DNA of 64,000 nucleotides from Littorina saxatilis (Eukaryota; Mollusca; Gastropoda; Littorinimorpha; Littorinidae), in the NCBI RefSeq assembly GCF_037325665.1, contig NC_090246.1, positions 95,143,610 to 95,207,609 of the forward strand, in the 5' to 3' direction. How positions within the stretch are numbered: position 1 is the first letter of the stretch; every line of letters begins with the position of its first letter. Below are positions 47,167-58,190 of the stretch, one piece after another. Below the pieces are notes generated by a model. The model saw nothing but the letters and a program-made list of their open reading frames with translations. It did no database searches and was not told where the DNA came from. The translations under genes were made by a program, and so were the position numbers.

Positions 47167-47235
<69 letters not shown>

Positions 47236-47289
47236 CCGCGCGCGCGGGCGCACACACACACACACACACACACACAACCGCGCGCGCGG

Positions 47290-47327
<38 letters not shown>

Positions 47328-47569
47328 GCGTGCGCGCGTAGATTCTTTCTTACAGAGAGGACGACTTCTTAAAGTCTATTATATTTTGCGAACTGACTCA
47401 AACGTCCAGCAGAAGAAAGTTGAAAAAAAGACCGACAACGGAGGAAAAGAACAAGAAGATACTAGATCTAACGCCGTTGCGACGACCTGCTCACACAACT
47501 GTTTGTGAAACTCACCACGCTTGCTTCTAGCCGGAGGTAGCGTGAACCAACCTCACGAGTTATCTTTTC
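46334..47569 (-). CDS. Small multi-exon gene of unknown function (3 exons seen, 5' end not found)
   Basis: I do not recognise the family. On the minus strand, exon a (47,516-47,569, [18 protein letters not shown], acceptor CTATTCAG, donor GTGAGT), exon b (46,920-47,020, [20 protein letters not shown] then [14 protein letters not shown], acceptor CACTCCAG, donor GTAAGC) and exon c (46,334-46,526, [20 protein letters not shown] then a stop after IMSRV) join in phase 0 and phase 2 with no stop. Three open exons with matching phases are unlikely by chance. The product is charged, rich in Arg, Glu and Leu, probably helical, with no membrane segment. The start exon is missing; an ATG in strong context (AAAATGG, 47,974-47,976, reading MAVNTGRVARPWIANF) could begin it but no good donor follows. 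Introns hold (CA)n tracts. Confidence 0.45.
46581..46795. repeat. (CA)n microsatellite in intron
   Basis: CA runs with CAAAC and CGCGCG interruptions between exons b and c of the minus-strand gene. Confidence 0.9.
46805..46885. repeat. Intron duplication, copy 1
   Basis: CAGAGAGGACGACTTCTT and the following 45 bp resemble 47,352-47,425 in the other intron, each just after a CA tract. Confidence 0.65.
47167..47340. repeat. (CA)n microsatellite with two CG-rich interruptions
   Basis: CA runs separated by two identical CGCGCGCGGGCG blocks. Confidence 0.9.
47352..47425. repeat. Intron duplication, copy 2
   Basis: Matches 46,805-46,885 (GAGGACGACTTCTT, GAACTGACT, CCAGCAGAAG) in the same orientation. 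Confidence 0.65.
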
Positions 47570-47970
47570 CTGAATAGTTCCGTATTCTCTCCCATGTTGT
47601 ACTCAAATTGCCTGCTTTTAGTACCGTCGTTCCGGCTGGATTTTCTCTTTTCTGATGGCTCGGATGTGATGTAGGAACATGATTATTTATAGTTAAGAGT
47701 TTCCGCCGGGGTAGCACCATATTTCCGAGCCAAAACGAAAGTAATTTGATGGAGAAAAACGTAAATACAAAGTGAATAATAGTTTTAAGGCTATTTACAG
47801 AGCGCGCAGCCCTTAATGACTGTTTTTTTTAAATACTTCGACATATTTTCTCTAAGATAAGATATAAATCCAGCCATAACATTTAGCAGAACATATTGAA
47901 AAACAGCTGGGAAAGACTTCCCCCTATCGAAATTTGCGATCCAAGGGCGGGCAACTCTGCCGGTGTTTAC

Positions 47971-48045
47971 CGCCATTTTGATTTCTGACGTCAGTTCACG
48001 GCGTTGTTGGCAACGAAGCAGTTTTACTTTTCGTCTTCTCAACAA
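47971..48045 (+). promoter_or_regulatory. Probable shared promoter and non-coding exon 1 of the large gene
   Basis: TGACGTCA (47,986-47,993) is a perfect CREB/ATF-type site, next to CGCCATTTTG (47,971-47,980), a YY1-like initiator word. The exon then runs to AACAA|GTAAGT at 48,045, a good donor with no ATG used before it. The same stretch read on the minus strand contains an ATG in strong context, so transcription may leave in both directions. TSS positions are inferred. Confidence 0.5.
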
Positions 48046-48404
48046 GTAAGTAATGTCTTTGCCTATATATGATATATACATTTGAAGTCAATGAATTTAA
48101 AAAAACTGAATGTTTTAAGGGAATGTTTGCAAGCATTTATGAAGCCTTGAAGTTGAAGGATTCATCCGCAAAATTGAAACAAACCGAAACTTGTGTTGAC
48201 TGTCGAGTGTCGTGACTTCACTTCGACACTTGTCCCTCGACCCCAGTTCTGATTTATAATTTCAACCATCACAATGAAATCACTCGAATGTCGGATGGTT
48301 AGATTGTTTGAAAACACTTCAATAACTGAGGTACATTGCAGTCACATGTATTTTTGTTAATATTGCAGATCATATTCTGTCCGTGTTCCGTTAAGGTGTT
48401 TGAC

Positions 48405-51400
48405 ATGTCCGATACTGACTCCTCCCAGTCCTCCTGGTCGGACAGAATTCCACCCTCGCTTGTGGATTCACTTGCTGAAGTATGACATTGTTTCTTTAAA
48501 ACTAAGTTTGTTTGTTCGTTCATGGGCTGAAACTCCCACGCTTTTATGTGTATGACCGTTTTTACCCTGCCATTTACTATTTAGGCAGCCATACGCCGCT
48601 TTCGGAGGAAGCATGCTGGGTATTTTCGTGTTTCTATAACCCACCGAACTCTGACATGGATTACAGGATCTTGTGCTTGCGTGTACACACGGGGGTGTTC
48701 GGAAACCGAGGAAAGTCTGCACACAAAGTTGACTCTGAGAAATAAATCTCTCGCTGAACGTGGGGACGAACTCACGCTGACAGCGGCCAACTGGATACAA
48801 ATCCAGCGCGCTACCGACTGAGCTACATCCCCGCCACAAACTAAGTTATAATGAACATTTAAAAGCTACGTATGAAATACGAGTGAATTTAAGTTCAAGT
48901 TGTTAAACAGGGCCATAATGGTGAACTTTTATTTATGTCAGAATCTTTAACTTGATGAAGGAGGACAGCTATGATGAAAGAAGAAGATGGCTGAGTGTAA
49001 TCCCAAGTCAAGATAACATTTCAAGCTACTTTATTTTAATTTAGTTACCCAGGGAATTCTAGCTGATTCCAACAGGTTGTAAAACTAATGATCATGCATA
49101 GCAATGACACAGCTTCATTTCAGGGCAAACAGTCTAAATCATGTGGTTATAATTATGTTCAGAGCCTGTTTTCCAGTACTGACGAGGAGCCTGAAAGTGA
49201 AGCAGAATCAGTTATAAATTATGAGTGAGTATATAATATACATGTAACCTTTTAACTTAGATTATGATTTTAATGTTTTATTTATTTTTCACGGAGTTTG
49301 CAGGTTGAAGCACATGCCACACTACGTGAATGTAGATTTCTGTCACAGTTTACAAATAACAAATAAACTAGTTCTAAGCACAATATACTTCATAAAGTGC
49401 AAGGTTACAATGACAGTAATAAACAATTTAATTGGCCGTCACAAGCAATTGTGGCAGTATAATTTTTGAATTTCCACAGGTGGTGATTTTTTTTTTATCA
49501 GTTGCACCTCTTGTTTCCAATCATAAACAACTTTCAACAAGACATATATATATATTCAATCTTTTCAGAGAGTTACTGTGCCGCTGTGGTGAACCATTTA
49601 ATCATCAGTGGGCCCCAACTGATGCTTGTGACTGTGACAGTGACACATCAATCACTCCTGTAGTTGTAAGATGATCCATTTGTTTGTTTTCTTTTCTACA
49701 TGTTTTCAATTTTATCGGGCTGGGTGTGGCACAGTATTTTTGTTTGAGTGTTTTTTCTTGAAAATCCTGTGTTACAAAATGTTGATGGTTTCGGTAACAA
49801 ATTATTTAATGGTTTTCCAACCATTTTAATTTTTATTTTCATGCTTCATGTAAATTGTAATTATCTTCTTTTATTCTTTCTTCATATGACATGGTTTAGT
49901 TGTTCAACGTAATTATTCCTGACTTTCTTTCTTTATTTGGTGTTTAACGTCGTTTTCAACCATTCAAGGTTATATCGCGACGGGGAAAGGGGGGAGATGG
50001 GATAGGGGAAAGGGGGGATATGGGATAGAGCCACTTGTCAATTGTTTCTTGTTCACAAAAGCACTAATCAAACAATTGCTCCAGGGGCTTGCGACGTAGT
50101 AAAATATATGACCTTACTGGGATAAAGCAAGTTTCCAGTACAAAGGACTTAACATTTCTTACCTACTGCTGGACTAAAATCTTTACAAACATTGACTATA
50201 TTATATACAAGAAACACTTAACAAGGGTAAAAGGAGAAACAGAATCTGTTAGTCGCCTCTTACGACATGCTGGGGAGCATCGGGTAAATTCTTTCTCGTC
50301 CCAACCAATATGGGACTCCCCCTAACCCGCCTGCCTTGGCTTCCTGCGTTGGCTTCATATATGTATTGTTATTGATGTAACTGTGTAAGTGTAGGAATAG
50401 GAAAGGAAATTGTGTATAATTATTACAATTTTTTTTCAGAACCTTGATGTTGATTCCGAGCGAGTCTGGAGCGAGTCACTGCAGACCCCAGAGTTTTTGA
50501 GACATGATGTAGGTTACAACTAACATTCTTATATATACTTAAACAATTTGTATATAGACTAATAAAGGCATTCTGAATGTCACTGCTTCCTCACCAACTC
50601 CAAGTCATTGATATATGTACAAATCGATGTCAACGGTATATAACCTACATAGACAGTGAAAACTGGAATACAACATGTACATCATCAAGATATATGTTTT
50701 TGTTGTTGTTGTTATTACTTTTGACGTTATAATTTTGATTGAAAGAGCAAGCATAGTTATTTTTCATTAGTAACTTTTGTTTGGCTTGCAGTGTTAATGC
50801 CTCTATTAAATGTCATCGCTTATCGCTTTATGTTTATGCTTGTGATCTTCTGCTTTCAGGCTAGCACCGGTACATTGACTCAAACTCAAAGTGATCATCT
50901 TGCTTCCTCCAGCACGGTATGTACTCAACTTAATTAAGCGGTTGACATTGAATAGTAATAATAATAACAAAAATAGATAAAAAAAACTAAGTGCCCATCA
51001 AAAGACCTCAAAAATATAAATAGAAGTTCATAATTACTTTTTGATTGTAATCACCATTTCATTCCATGTATACAAATAGTGTTTTAATATTTGTTTCCAA
51101 TAAATCATTGTACAGAATCCTCGTGAGCTGGGAGGTAAGTACTCAAACTGTTAACACTGTGAAACATGTTGGGACTCAAATGATGAACCAGTAATGTATC
51201 TCCCAGCATATCCTTGTCTTCTTCTTCTTCAATTTTCGGACCGCCTTAATTTTGAAGATATTTTGTGAACAATCATCCAAGTGAAATGTACAAATTACAC
51301 TTATTTTTTCGCCTGAGAGACACTGTGTAAATTTTTCTTCATAATCATCAAAATGGATGCCGCAAAACACAGGCTGTCAACATCATTAAACATAGGTTTC

Positions 51401-54400
51401 TCATCACCGTTTAGCAATGCTGAGGTGTTGGACATTTGTGGAAAATTATCAAAAATTTCAGATAAATCCATAGCTTCTATAACTGATTTTGCAACTGCTC
51501 TTGGACTGAACAGAAATGTGCTGTCTATGCGTGTTAGTTCTCTACAAAGAAAAGTGAGACCTTTAATGGGGGAAGCAAGAAAAGTTACACTTCGGGCCTT
51601 ATTTAATGTCCTGGAGCCATCATCAACAGCAGGAATTAGTTCAACAACAGTTTCAACTACTTTTTGGCAAACTGTAGAACAAACCAAAGAATCGGTTTTG
51701 AACAGTAGTCTTGAAGAAGAACGGGACACAAACTGTAGTTTAATTTCCCAAAACACGGCTCTAAAAGAAACTATCAAAAATAAGAAGCAAGAAAAGAAAT
51801 TGTTGAAACGAAAACACTGTCGGCTTCTAACTAGGATGCAAAAGTATAAGGAAAATACGTCACAAACAATTCAACAAATCAATGACCTGTTGTCAAAAGA
51901 ATCAAAAGAAAAGCAAAGCTTGTTGAAAAAAGTCAAAGAACTCAAGAAGAAAAATAATGCATTGGAAGAGAAGGAAGTTGCTTTCAAGTCAAAACATGAA
52001 AACCTGTTGAAGGTTTGTGAAAAGATGGTGTTAAAAAGTGAGAAAATACCTGATGTTTGTGAGGAAGAAAAGAAAAAGGAAGATACAATAAATAACCTGA
52101 AAGAAAGTATAGTCTACTTACAAAGCTTGCTTCAAGATGAAGCCAACACTGTTATTGAGACAACAAAAGAAGATGGATACACATATAACACTGATACAGT
52201 GTTGTGTGTGATGGAGCTACTGGAAAAAGGTGTGGGAGTCCACAACGTTTCTGACGTCATGTCTACTGTTTCTCAGCTGTGTGGAAAGACTCTGTCAAAG
52301 CTACCCTCCGTTACCTCTATCAATCGGATGGCAGATCGCCGCGGGAGTCTGACCAGGCAGCAGATTGCTGATGTGCTGACAGAGGAGTCTGACACAACAC
52401 TTTTGTCTGATGAAACAAGAAAGAGAGGGGACACATTTGAAGTCTTTGTTGTCAGAGGCGGCGAAAAGGAGATTGTTGTTGGTTTAAGAGACATGATTGA
52501 CAAGAGCGCGGACAGCTGCTTGAGTACATTTAGAAACATATTAGATGACATAGAAGAATCAACGTCTACAAATGCAGGTCACACAATACTGACAAACCTG
52601 AAAAATACAATGTCTGACAGAGCGGCTTCTGAAAAAAAGTTCCACCGGCTGTTGCACGATTACAGGGAGGAGGTTCTACCGGAAATGCGTGACAACTGGG
52701 AACAGCTTTCAGACAAAGAGAAAGAAAATCTGGCGCAAATGAACAACTTCTATTGTGGCCTACACCTGCTTGTCAACTTTGCAGAAATCAGCAACAAAGT
52801 CATCAAAACCTTTGAGGCATCAAGGAAAGCTGCTGATCCAGCTGATGGTGACAGTTCAAAGAGAGATGAAAGTGGTGGTGTGCGTGTTGTGCGTCAGACT
52901 TCGAAATGCTTGGCCAGAGGAGCAGATGAAAAAAGCGGTTGTTTTTCTCAGTTTAAAACTTTTTTGCTGATGAGAGAGGACAAGGATGGAGAGGAGAGCA
53001 TGAACAGAAAGAAACTGACAACCCTGCTTGTTCCATTTCGAGGAAACAGATTTAATATTGTGTTTTTTAACGCAGAAGTTGTTTTCTACCTTCATGAAGA
53101 AATCAAGGAATTTTTCAGCAGTGCACACTCGCCATCAAACAACCTCCAGCGAGCAGTTTTTGAAGATCTTCAAATTGAACTGAACCTGGCCATCATCAAA
53201 GCACTTGGCATCTGCTCCAAGGTGGTTACAGGTCCTTTTTGGAGAGCTCTGGAAGAAAAGGGAACAACGCTTCAAGAGGCAAATGTTGTTTATGCTCAAC
53301 TCCATGATTTTCTTCGCGAAGCCCGGGATGATGCCACTGATGTGACGCGGGGTGAACTTGCACCATTCCCCTTGTTAGTCAACAGAGATGCCGTTCACAA
53401 GCGTCATATGTCAGAGGATCCCTTTGACAACATTGTTTGTACGGTGCTCCAAGTGATCTTCCGAGCTTGGCTGGACCTCCTCATCAAGGCTGCAGGGGAC
53501 CACTTACCTGGGGGACGCCACTCAGTTGTGGATGAACGTTTGGCTTCAGAAACGGCATCAGTACCTCGACACAACAAGACTCCCGAACGCGTATTTGGGA
53601 TGCTAGATGCGCTCATTAAGTTCCGGCCTGTGGCATCTACACTCTGCAATGAAAACTTCGTGATGTTCGCTCTCAACAAAACCAGGGAGTGGTTGGACTC
53701 GTTGCCCCCTGAAAAGCTGAACGCATACATGGATATATCCAGACCAGAAGGTAGATCAATCAGAGAAAAATACCAACAGCGCCTGAAGGAGATTGAAGAA
53801 AAAAGAAAGCAGTCTCTACACCAAAAAGTACTTGCAAAAGAAAAAAAAGAGCAGAATCGAACTGCAGAAAGACTGACAATTGTGGACAACATGTTGTTCT
53901 ACGGGCTGTGTCAACACCCTCAACAAGTAGACACAATGCTTTCCTCCATTTCCACCAAGAAGGAAAAGATCAAAGCTCTAAAAACACAGGTGACATTTCG
54001 CAAAACAATATTGCAACAGCAGGCAGATAAACACTTGTTCGCGTTCAGTGTCCAAGGCAAGCAGCTAAACGTGAAGGACCTTTCAGCCAATGTGAAAACT
54101 TTGATCTGCCAGTGCTTGCAAGACGCGCAGCCATCTGTCTCGCCGTTTGTAGGAAAGTGGGTCCGCCATTTCCAAATCAAAGATGGAAAGCGAACACCCT
54201 TTCGTGGCAGGGTTATTTCCTCCGTCCCAGGATATCCCAAGTGGCACAATGTTGTGTATCAGCATGATCCTGCTGTTTATGCGTATAAACTACAAGAGGA
54301 CTTTGAGGCTGGTGATCTGCATGTATTGGAAGGTATCATTGAATTGATTCTCAAAATGATTGAATTAATTCCTGCTATCAAGAGTTGATATTTTGAAACA

Positions 54401-55976
54401 TAATTGCATGCTTTATTGCATGCTTTATGCTTTAAAATGCATCTTCAGTTATTTCTACAGTGGTCACCGCTGAATAATGTCATTTCAAGACATAGAAAAT
54501 GTGGTCTTGTTATGCTACATATACTACATGACTTTATATGCATGTATAGTCAAAATGTGGCTGGTCCAAGAAGTTTGGCATTATCTAGCGGTGCAACTGT
54601 CTTTGATCTGCATTAGCAATGAAACTCAGAATAAAATTTGTCTTGCATGGGAATGGTCAGCGGATTCGCTGATTTCAAAGTTTGTTTTTCTTTTATCCTT
54701 TAGCAAAAAGGATTTGGTCAATGACGTTGATGAATGAAAAGTAACATATTTAGTGAAAAACAATTATCCTAAGAAACTTAAATGTTTAGCGGAAAACAAT
54801 CCTAAGAAAAAAAAATTGGAATTTTTTATATTCCACAATTCCCATGCACTTTAAAAGAGCATGCCAAAATCAAGCAGTGATTTTGCATCTTTATTTTGCT
54901 ATTTTCTTCTGGTTATTTGTATTATATACCCCCCGCGGGAGTCCCATATTGGTTGGGACGAGAAAGAATTTACCCGATGCTACCCAGCATGTCGTAAGAG
55001 GCAACTAACGGATTCTGTTTCTCCTTTTACCCTTGTTAAGTGTTTCTTGTATAGAATATAGTCAATGTTTGTAAAGATTTTAGTCAAGCAGTATGTAAGA
55101 AATGTTAAGTCCTTTGTACTGGAAACTTGCATTCTCCCAGTAAGGTCATATATTGTACTACGTTGCAAGCCCCTGGAGCAATTTTTTGATTAGTGCTTTT
55201 GTGAACAAGAAACAATTAACAAGTGGCTCTATCCCATCTCCCCCCTTTCCCCTATCCCATCAACCTTGAATGGTTGAAAACAACGTTAAACACCAAATAA
55301 AGAAAGAAAGAAAAGAAAGTTGTATTATATTGTGTATTACAGTACACTACATTTGGTTGTGCACGTTAAAGATCCCACGATTGACAAAAGGGTCTTTCCT
55401 TGGAAAAATGTATAGACATAGATAAAAATGTCCACCAAAATGTGACTTGGAATAATGGGCCATGAAAAGTAAATACTCGCCGTAATGGCTTCAGATTTAC
55501 TGGCCAATGTTAATGCGTGATATATTGTGTAAAAAATTCTATCTCACACGGCATACGCGCTTTGAACTTCTAATAAGGCGCTCTATAAATGCCCTTTATT
55601 ATTATTATTATTGCCTGTTGAAGACCCTGAAAGAGGATCGGGAATTTAATAATATTTGGTCTTTTTCCAAAATGTTTGTGGAATAGTATTTTTTTCTTTT
55701 CTCAGCCAAAAAATGACACGTCATGACATAATGCATACAGCATAAACTATTGCAATAACAGCCACCTCTTCCTATAGTATACCAATGCCCCCCACCCCCC
55801 CTTCTCCCCCACCCAACCTCCCTCTGTTTGGCTGCATCTAGTTACTAATTTGCTGTAAAATAATACCGTTGTGTTTTCTCTGTTCAGATGCTGTTGACTC
55901 TCCACCATCTGCTGTCAAAGACCCTCCACCAGATTTGGCTTTGCCACCATGGAAGAAGCCTCGACTGGATTTTTAA
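48405..55976 (+). CDS. DDE transposase-like protein with coiled coil and C-terminal Spin/Ssty (Tudor-like) domain, 1,160 aa, spliced
   Basis: Coding exons: 48,405-48,479; 49,163-49,224; 49,569-49,665; 50,440-50,508; 50,860-50,916; 51,116-51,134; 51,318-54,332; 55,888-55,976. All borders are GT-AG and every phase matches, including the 19-nt exon. Start: first ATG of exon 2 (MSDTDSSQSSWSDRIP). Parts in order: acidic Ser-rich N-terminus; CRC...H...CDC patch at 50-68; coiled coil at about 258-403; RNase H-like core with D491 (LLSDETRK), D560 (MSDR), C606-x-x-H609 (FYCGLH) and E883 (TPERVF); Lys/Glu helix at about 940-980; Spin/Ssty-like fold at about 1,070-1,131 (VGKWVRHF ... GRVISSVPG ... VVYQHD); basic tail PPWKKPRLDF. 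D-D-CxxH-E is the layout of cut-and-paste transposases; Spin/Ssty domains read methylated histones. No inverted repeats flank it, so it may be domesticated, but I recall multi-copy relatives in corals and molluscs. Superfamily not assigned. Confidence 0.82.
48509..48837 (-). mobile_element. tRNA-derived SINE in intron, 10-bp duplication
   Basis: AAACTAAGTT at 48,499-48,508 and 48,838-48,847. Antisense head GAGCTACATCCCCGCC at the right, 3' part CATGGGCTGAAACTCCCACG at the left. Same family as 12,999. It lies in the second intron of the large gene, so the intron existed before this insertion. Confidence 0.88.
49923..50322 (-). mobile_element. SINE-like repeat in intron
   Basis: TTTCTTTATTTGGTGTTTAA at the left, CCAACCAATATGGGACTCCC at the right: a full antisense copy of the family at 40,337, within the fourth intron of the large gene. 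The phrase GGGGAAAGGGGGGA-like is doubled inside. Confidence 0.78.
54630..54635 (+). promoter_or_regulatory. AATAAA, possible alternative polyadenylation signal
   Basis: Lies 0.3 kb after the long exon. If exon 7's donor (GAAG|GTATCA at 54,332) is not used, the frame runs to a stop at 54,388 and this signal could end a shorter transcript whose last 18 residues (GIIELILKMIELIPAIKS) differ. Confidence 0.35.
54936..55318 (+). mobile_element. SINE-like repeat in last intron
   Basis: From GGGAGTCCCATATTGGTTGG to GGTTGAAAACAACGTTAAAC and an AAAG-rich tail. Sense copy of the 40,337 family. Confidence 0.8.
55358..55612 (+). mobile_element. 3' part of a gastropod SINE with TTA tail
   Basis: GCACGTTAAAGATCCCACGA, CTATCTCACACGGCATACGC and GGCGCTCTATAAATGCCC followed by (TTA)n. 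Related in body to 5,515-5,745. In the last intron of the large gene. Confidence 0.6.
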
Positions 55977-55984
55977 GATTGCAG

Positions 55985-57013
55985 CTCTGGCCTGGAGGTT
56001 CACCGGCAGATTCTCAGGGATGCGCTGTTTCGAGTCACGCAAGCCATCACTGCTGCCAAGGTCGAGCACTTCCACGACCGCATCGCCAACGCCTCTTCAT
56101 CCAGGGAGCTGTTCTCCATCATGTCCTCTCACCTGGGCTCCTCCACCGCTGCCCCCTTACCCACTGCTCACCCACCACAAGATATCCCGGAGTTATTCTC
56201 GGAGTTCTTCAAGGACAAGATTGACAAGCTTCGGAGAACACTCGATCAGCAGCCCTTCGTCCCGTCCCCACCCTCCCCCTCCCCCTCCTTCTCCGGCTCC
56301 CCCCTCCCGTGCTTTCAGCCTGTCACTCAAAACCACGTCAAGCGACTCATCACCAAGACGGCCATCAAGACCTGCGAGCTAGACCCCCTGCCAGGCTTCC
56401 TCTTCACCAAGTGTCTGCATGAACAAGCTCCTGCCGTCTATCACAGATATCATCAACATCTCCCTGGCCACAGGCGTCGTTCCCGACTGCTTCAAGTCTG
56501 CCGTTGTCCGCCCACTCATCAAGAAGCCCGGCCTTGACGTCAACGAGTTTAAGAACTACCGTCCTGTGTCCAACCTGCCCTTCCTCTCCAAGCTTTTGGA
56601 GCGTATCATCCTGGAGCAGTTGAGCGCCCACCTGTCTCGGAACTCGCTGATGCCTGTGTACCAGTCAGCGTACCGCCCTCACCACAGCACCGAGACGGCG
56701 CTCCTGCGAATCACCACGGACCTCCTGAACGCAACAGATAGCGGTCTCGTCTCTGCCCTTGTGCTGCTGGACCTTTCCGCAGCCTTCGACACGATCGACC
56801 ACCAGCTACTCGTCAGTTCCACGTTTGGCATTCACGACACCGCCCTCTCTTGGTTCCGGAACTACCACCGCTCTCAGACTGTCACCACTGATTCGTTCTC
56901 TTCTCAGCCTGTCCCTGTTCGCTTCGGCGTCCCACAAGGGTCTGTCCTCGGCCCTGTCCTTTTCACCCTGTACACCCAACCCCTCTCCCTGGTCATCGAA
57001 CGCCACGGCTTGA
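55985..57013 (+). mobile_element. LINE reverse-transcriptase fragment (CR1/L2/Jockey-like), 3'-truncated
   Basis: Readable frames give IMSSHLGSS, ELFSEFFKDKIDKLRRTL, then NYRPVSNLPFLSKLLE, SAYRPHHSTETALLRI, LDLSAAFDTIDH and FGVPQGSVLGPVLFTLYT: RT blocks up to the one before the YADD motif. There is a frameshift near 56,415 (KCLHE then a frame change). The element starts without an endonuclease and stops at about 57,013, before YADD, where it meets an LTR-element fragment. The 5' end overlaps the 3' untranslated region of the large gene. Confidence 0.85.
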
Positions 57014-58190
57014 ACTACAACTCGAGGGTCTTCGGATCCACAGGACTTTTGAAGACTCAGCCGGTAAAGCTGATTTTGAAGGAGGGTTCAAAGCCATACA
57101 GTGTGTCAACAGCGCGTCGAGTACCTTTCCCTATCCAGAAACAAGTCAAGGAGCAGCTTGACAAGATGGAGAGGGATGCGGTCATCAAGAAGGTGACAGA
57201 AGCGACCGACTACTGTGCGCCGATCGTCCCAGTCCGGAAGTAAGGAGGCAAAATAAGAATATGTGTGGACTACAAGAAACTAAACAAAAACATCAAGCGG
57301 CCACATCTTATGCTGCCAAATCTGGAGGATATTGCGCCACAACTGAAGAACTCCAAAGTGTTCACCACTTTTGATGTTTCAAGTGGATTCTGGCAGGTGC
57401 CGCTTGACAAAGACAGTGCTCACCTCACGACATTCATCACCAGCTTCGGTCAGTACTGTTTTCTCCGGTTACCTATGGGCATCAACGTGGGACCAGAGGA
57501 GTTCCAGCGCAAGATGTCGGAGACGATGAATGGACTCAGAGGGTGTGAGGTCATCATGGACGACATTCTCATTCACGGGGAAACACAGAAAGAGCACGAC
57601 GAGAGACTGTCGCAGGCGCTGAAGCGAATCGAGGCGTCAGGCTTGAAGCTGAATCATGACAAGTGTCACTTCAGTAAGTCAGAGGTAGCGTTATTTGGAC
57701 ACAGAATCAGCAGTGATGGCATATGACCCGACCCAGGAAAAGTGGACGCTATAACAAAGTTAGAGCCACCAAAGAACGTGACTGAACTGAAACGCGTAAT
57801 CGGCATGATCAACTACCTTGGCCGATTCACCAAAGACCTGTCGATGACAATGAAGCCGATGACAGACCTACTTCGGAAGGACGTTCAGTGGAGATGGGAC
57901 AGCGCACAGAGCGAAGCCTTCGAGAAGGTGAAGCTGATCATCGTTAATCTACCCTCGCTCCTGTTCTACAGTGTGGATCGACAGACTGTAGTATGTGCTG
58001 ACGCAAGCAGTTTTGGCCTCGGTGCTGTGCTCTTACAGCACAATGACAGCGGTGACCTTGAGCCAATTGCATTTGCGTCCAGAACAATGACCCCAGCAGA
58101 ACAGCGCTACAGTCAAATTGAGAAGGAATGCTTGGCGAGCGTTTGGGCGTGTGAGAAGTTCTACAAATATGTGGGAATGTTGGGTGGAAG
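57014..58190 (+). mobile_element. Ty3/Gypsy pol fragment (fossil)
   Basis: Reverse-transcriptase and early RNase H regions of a Ty3/Gypsy-type LTR retrotransposon are recognisable from the run of RT motifs and the following RNase H start. Gag, protease, integrase and LTRs were not found. The fragment is broken and truncated at both ends, with only a small number of internal breaks, so it is not ancient. It directly abuts the LINE on its left. Confidence 0.9.

Noticed and set aside
51353-51355. Start of the transposase-like protein at this ATG
   Set aside because: The frame is open upstream to an acceptor at 51,317 that fits the phase of the 19-nt exon, and five more in-phase exons with good splice sites precede it.
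51301-51777. 158-codon minus-strand frame over the start of the long exon
   Set aside because: Shadow of the plus-strand coding exon, as are those at 52,273, 52,856, 53,404 and 53,920.
47900-56000. Terminal inverted repeats around the transposase-like gene
   Set aside because: I compared the two flanks by eye and found none; this does not exclude short or diverged ends.
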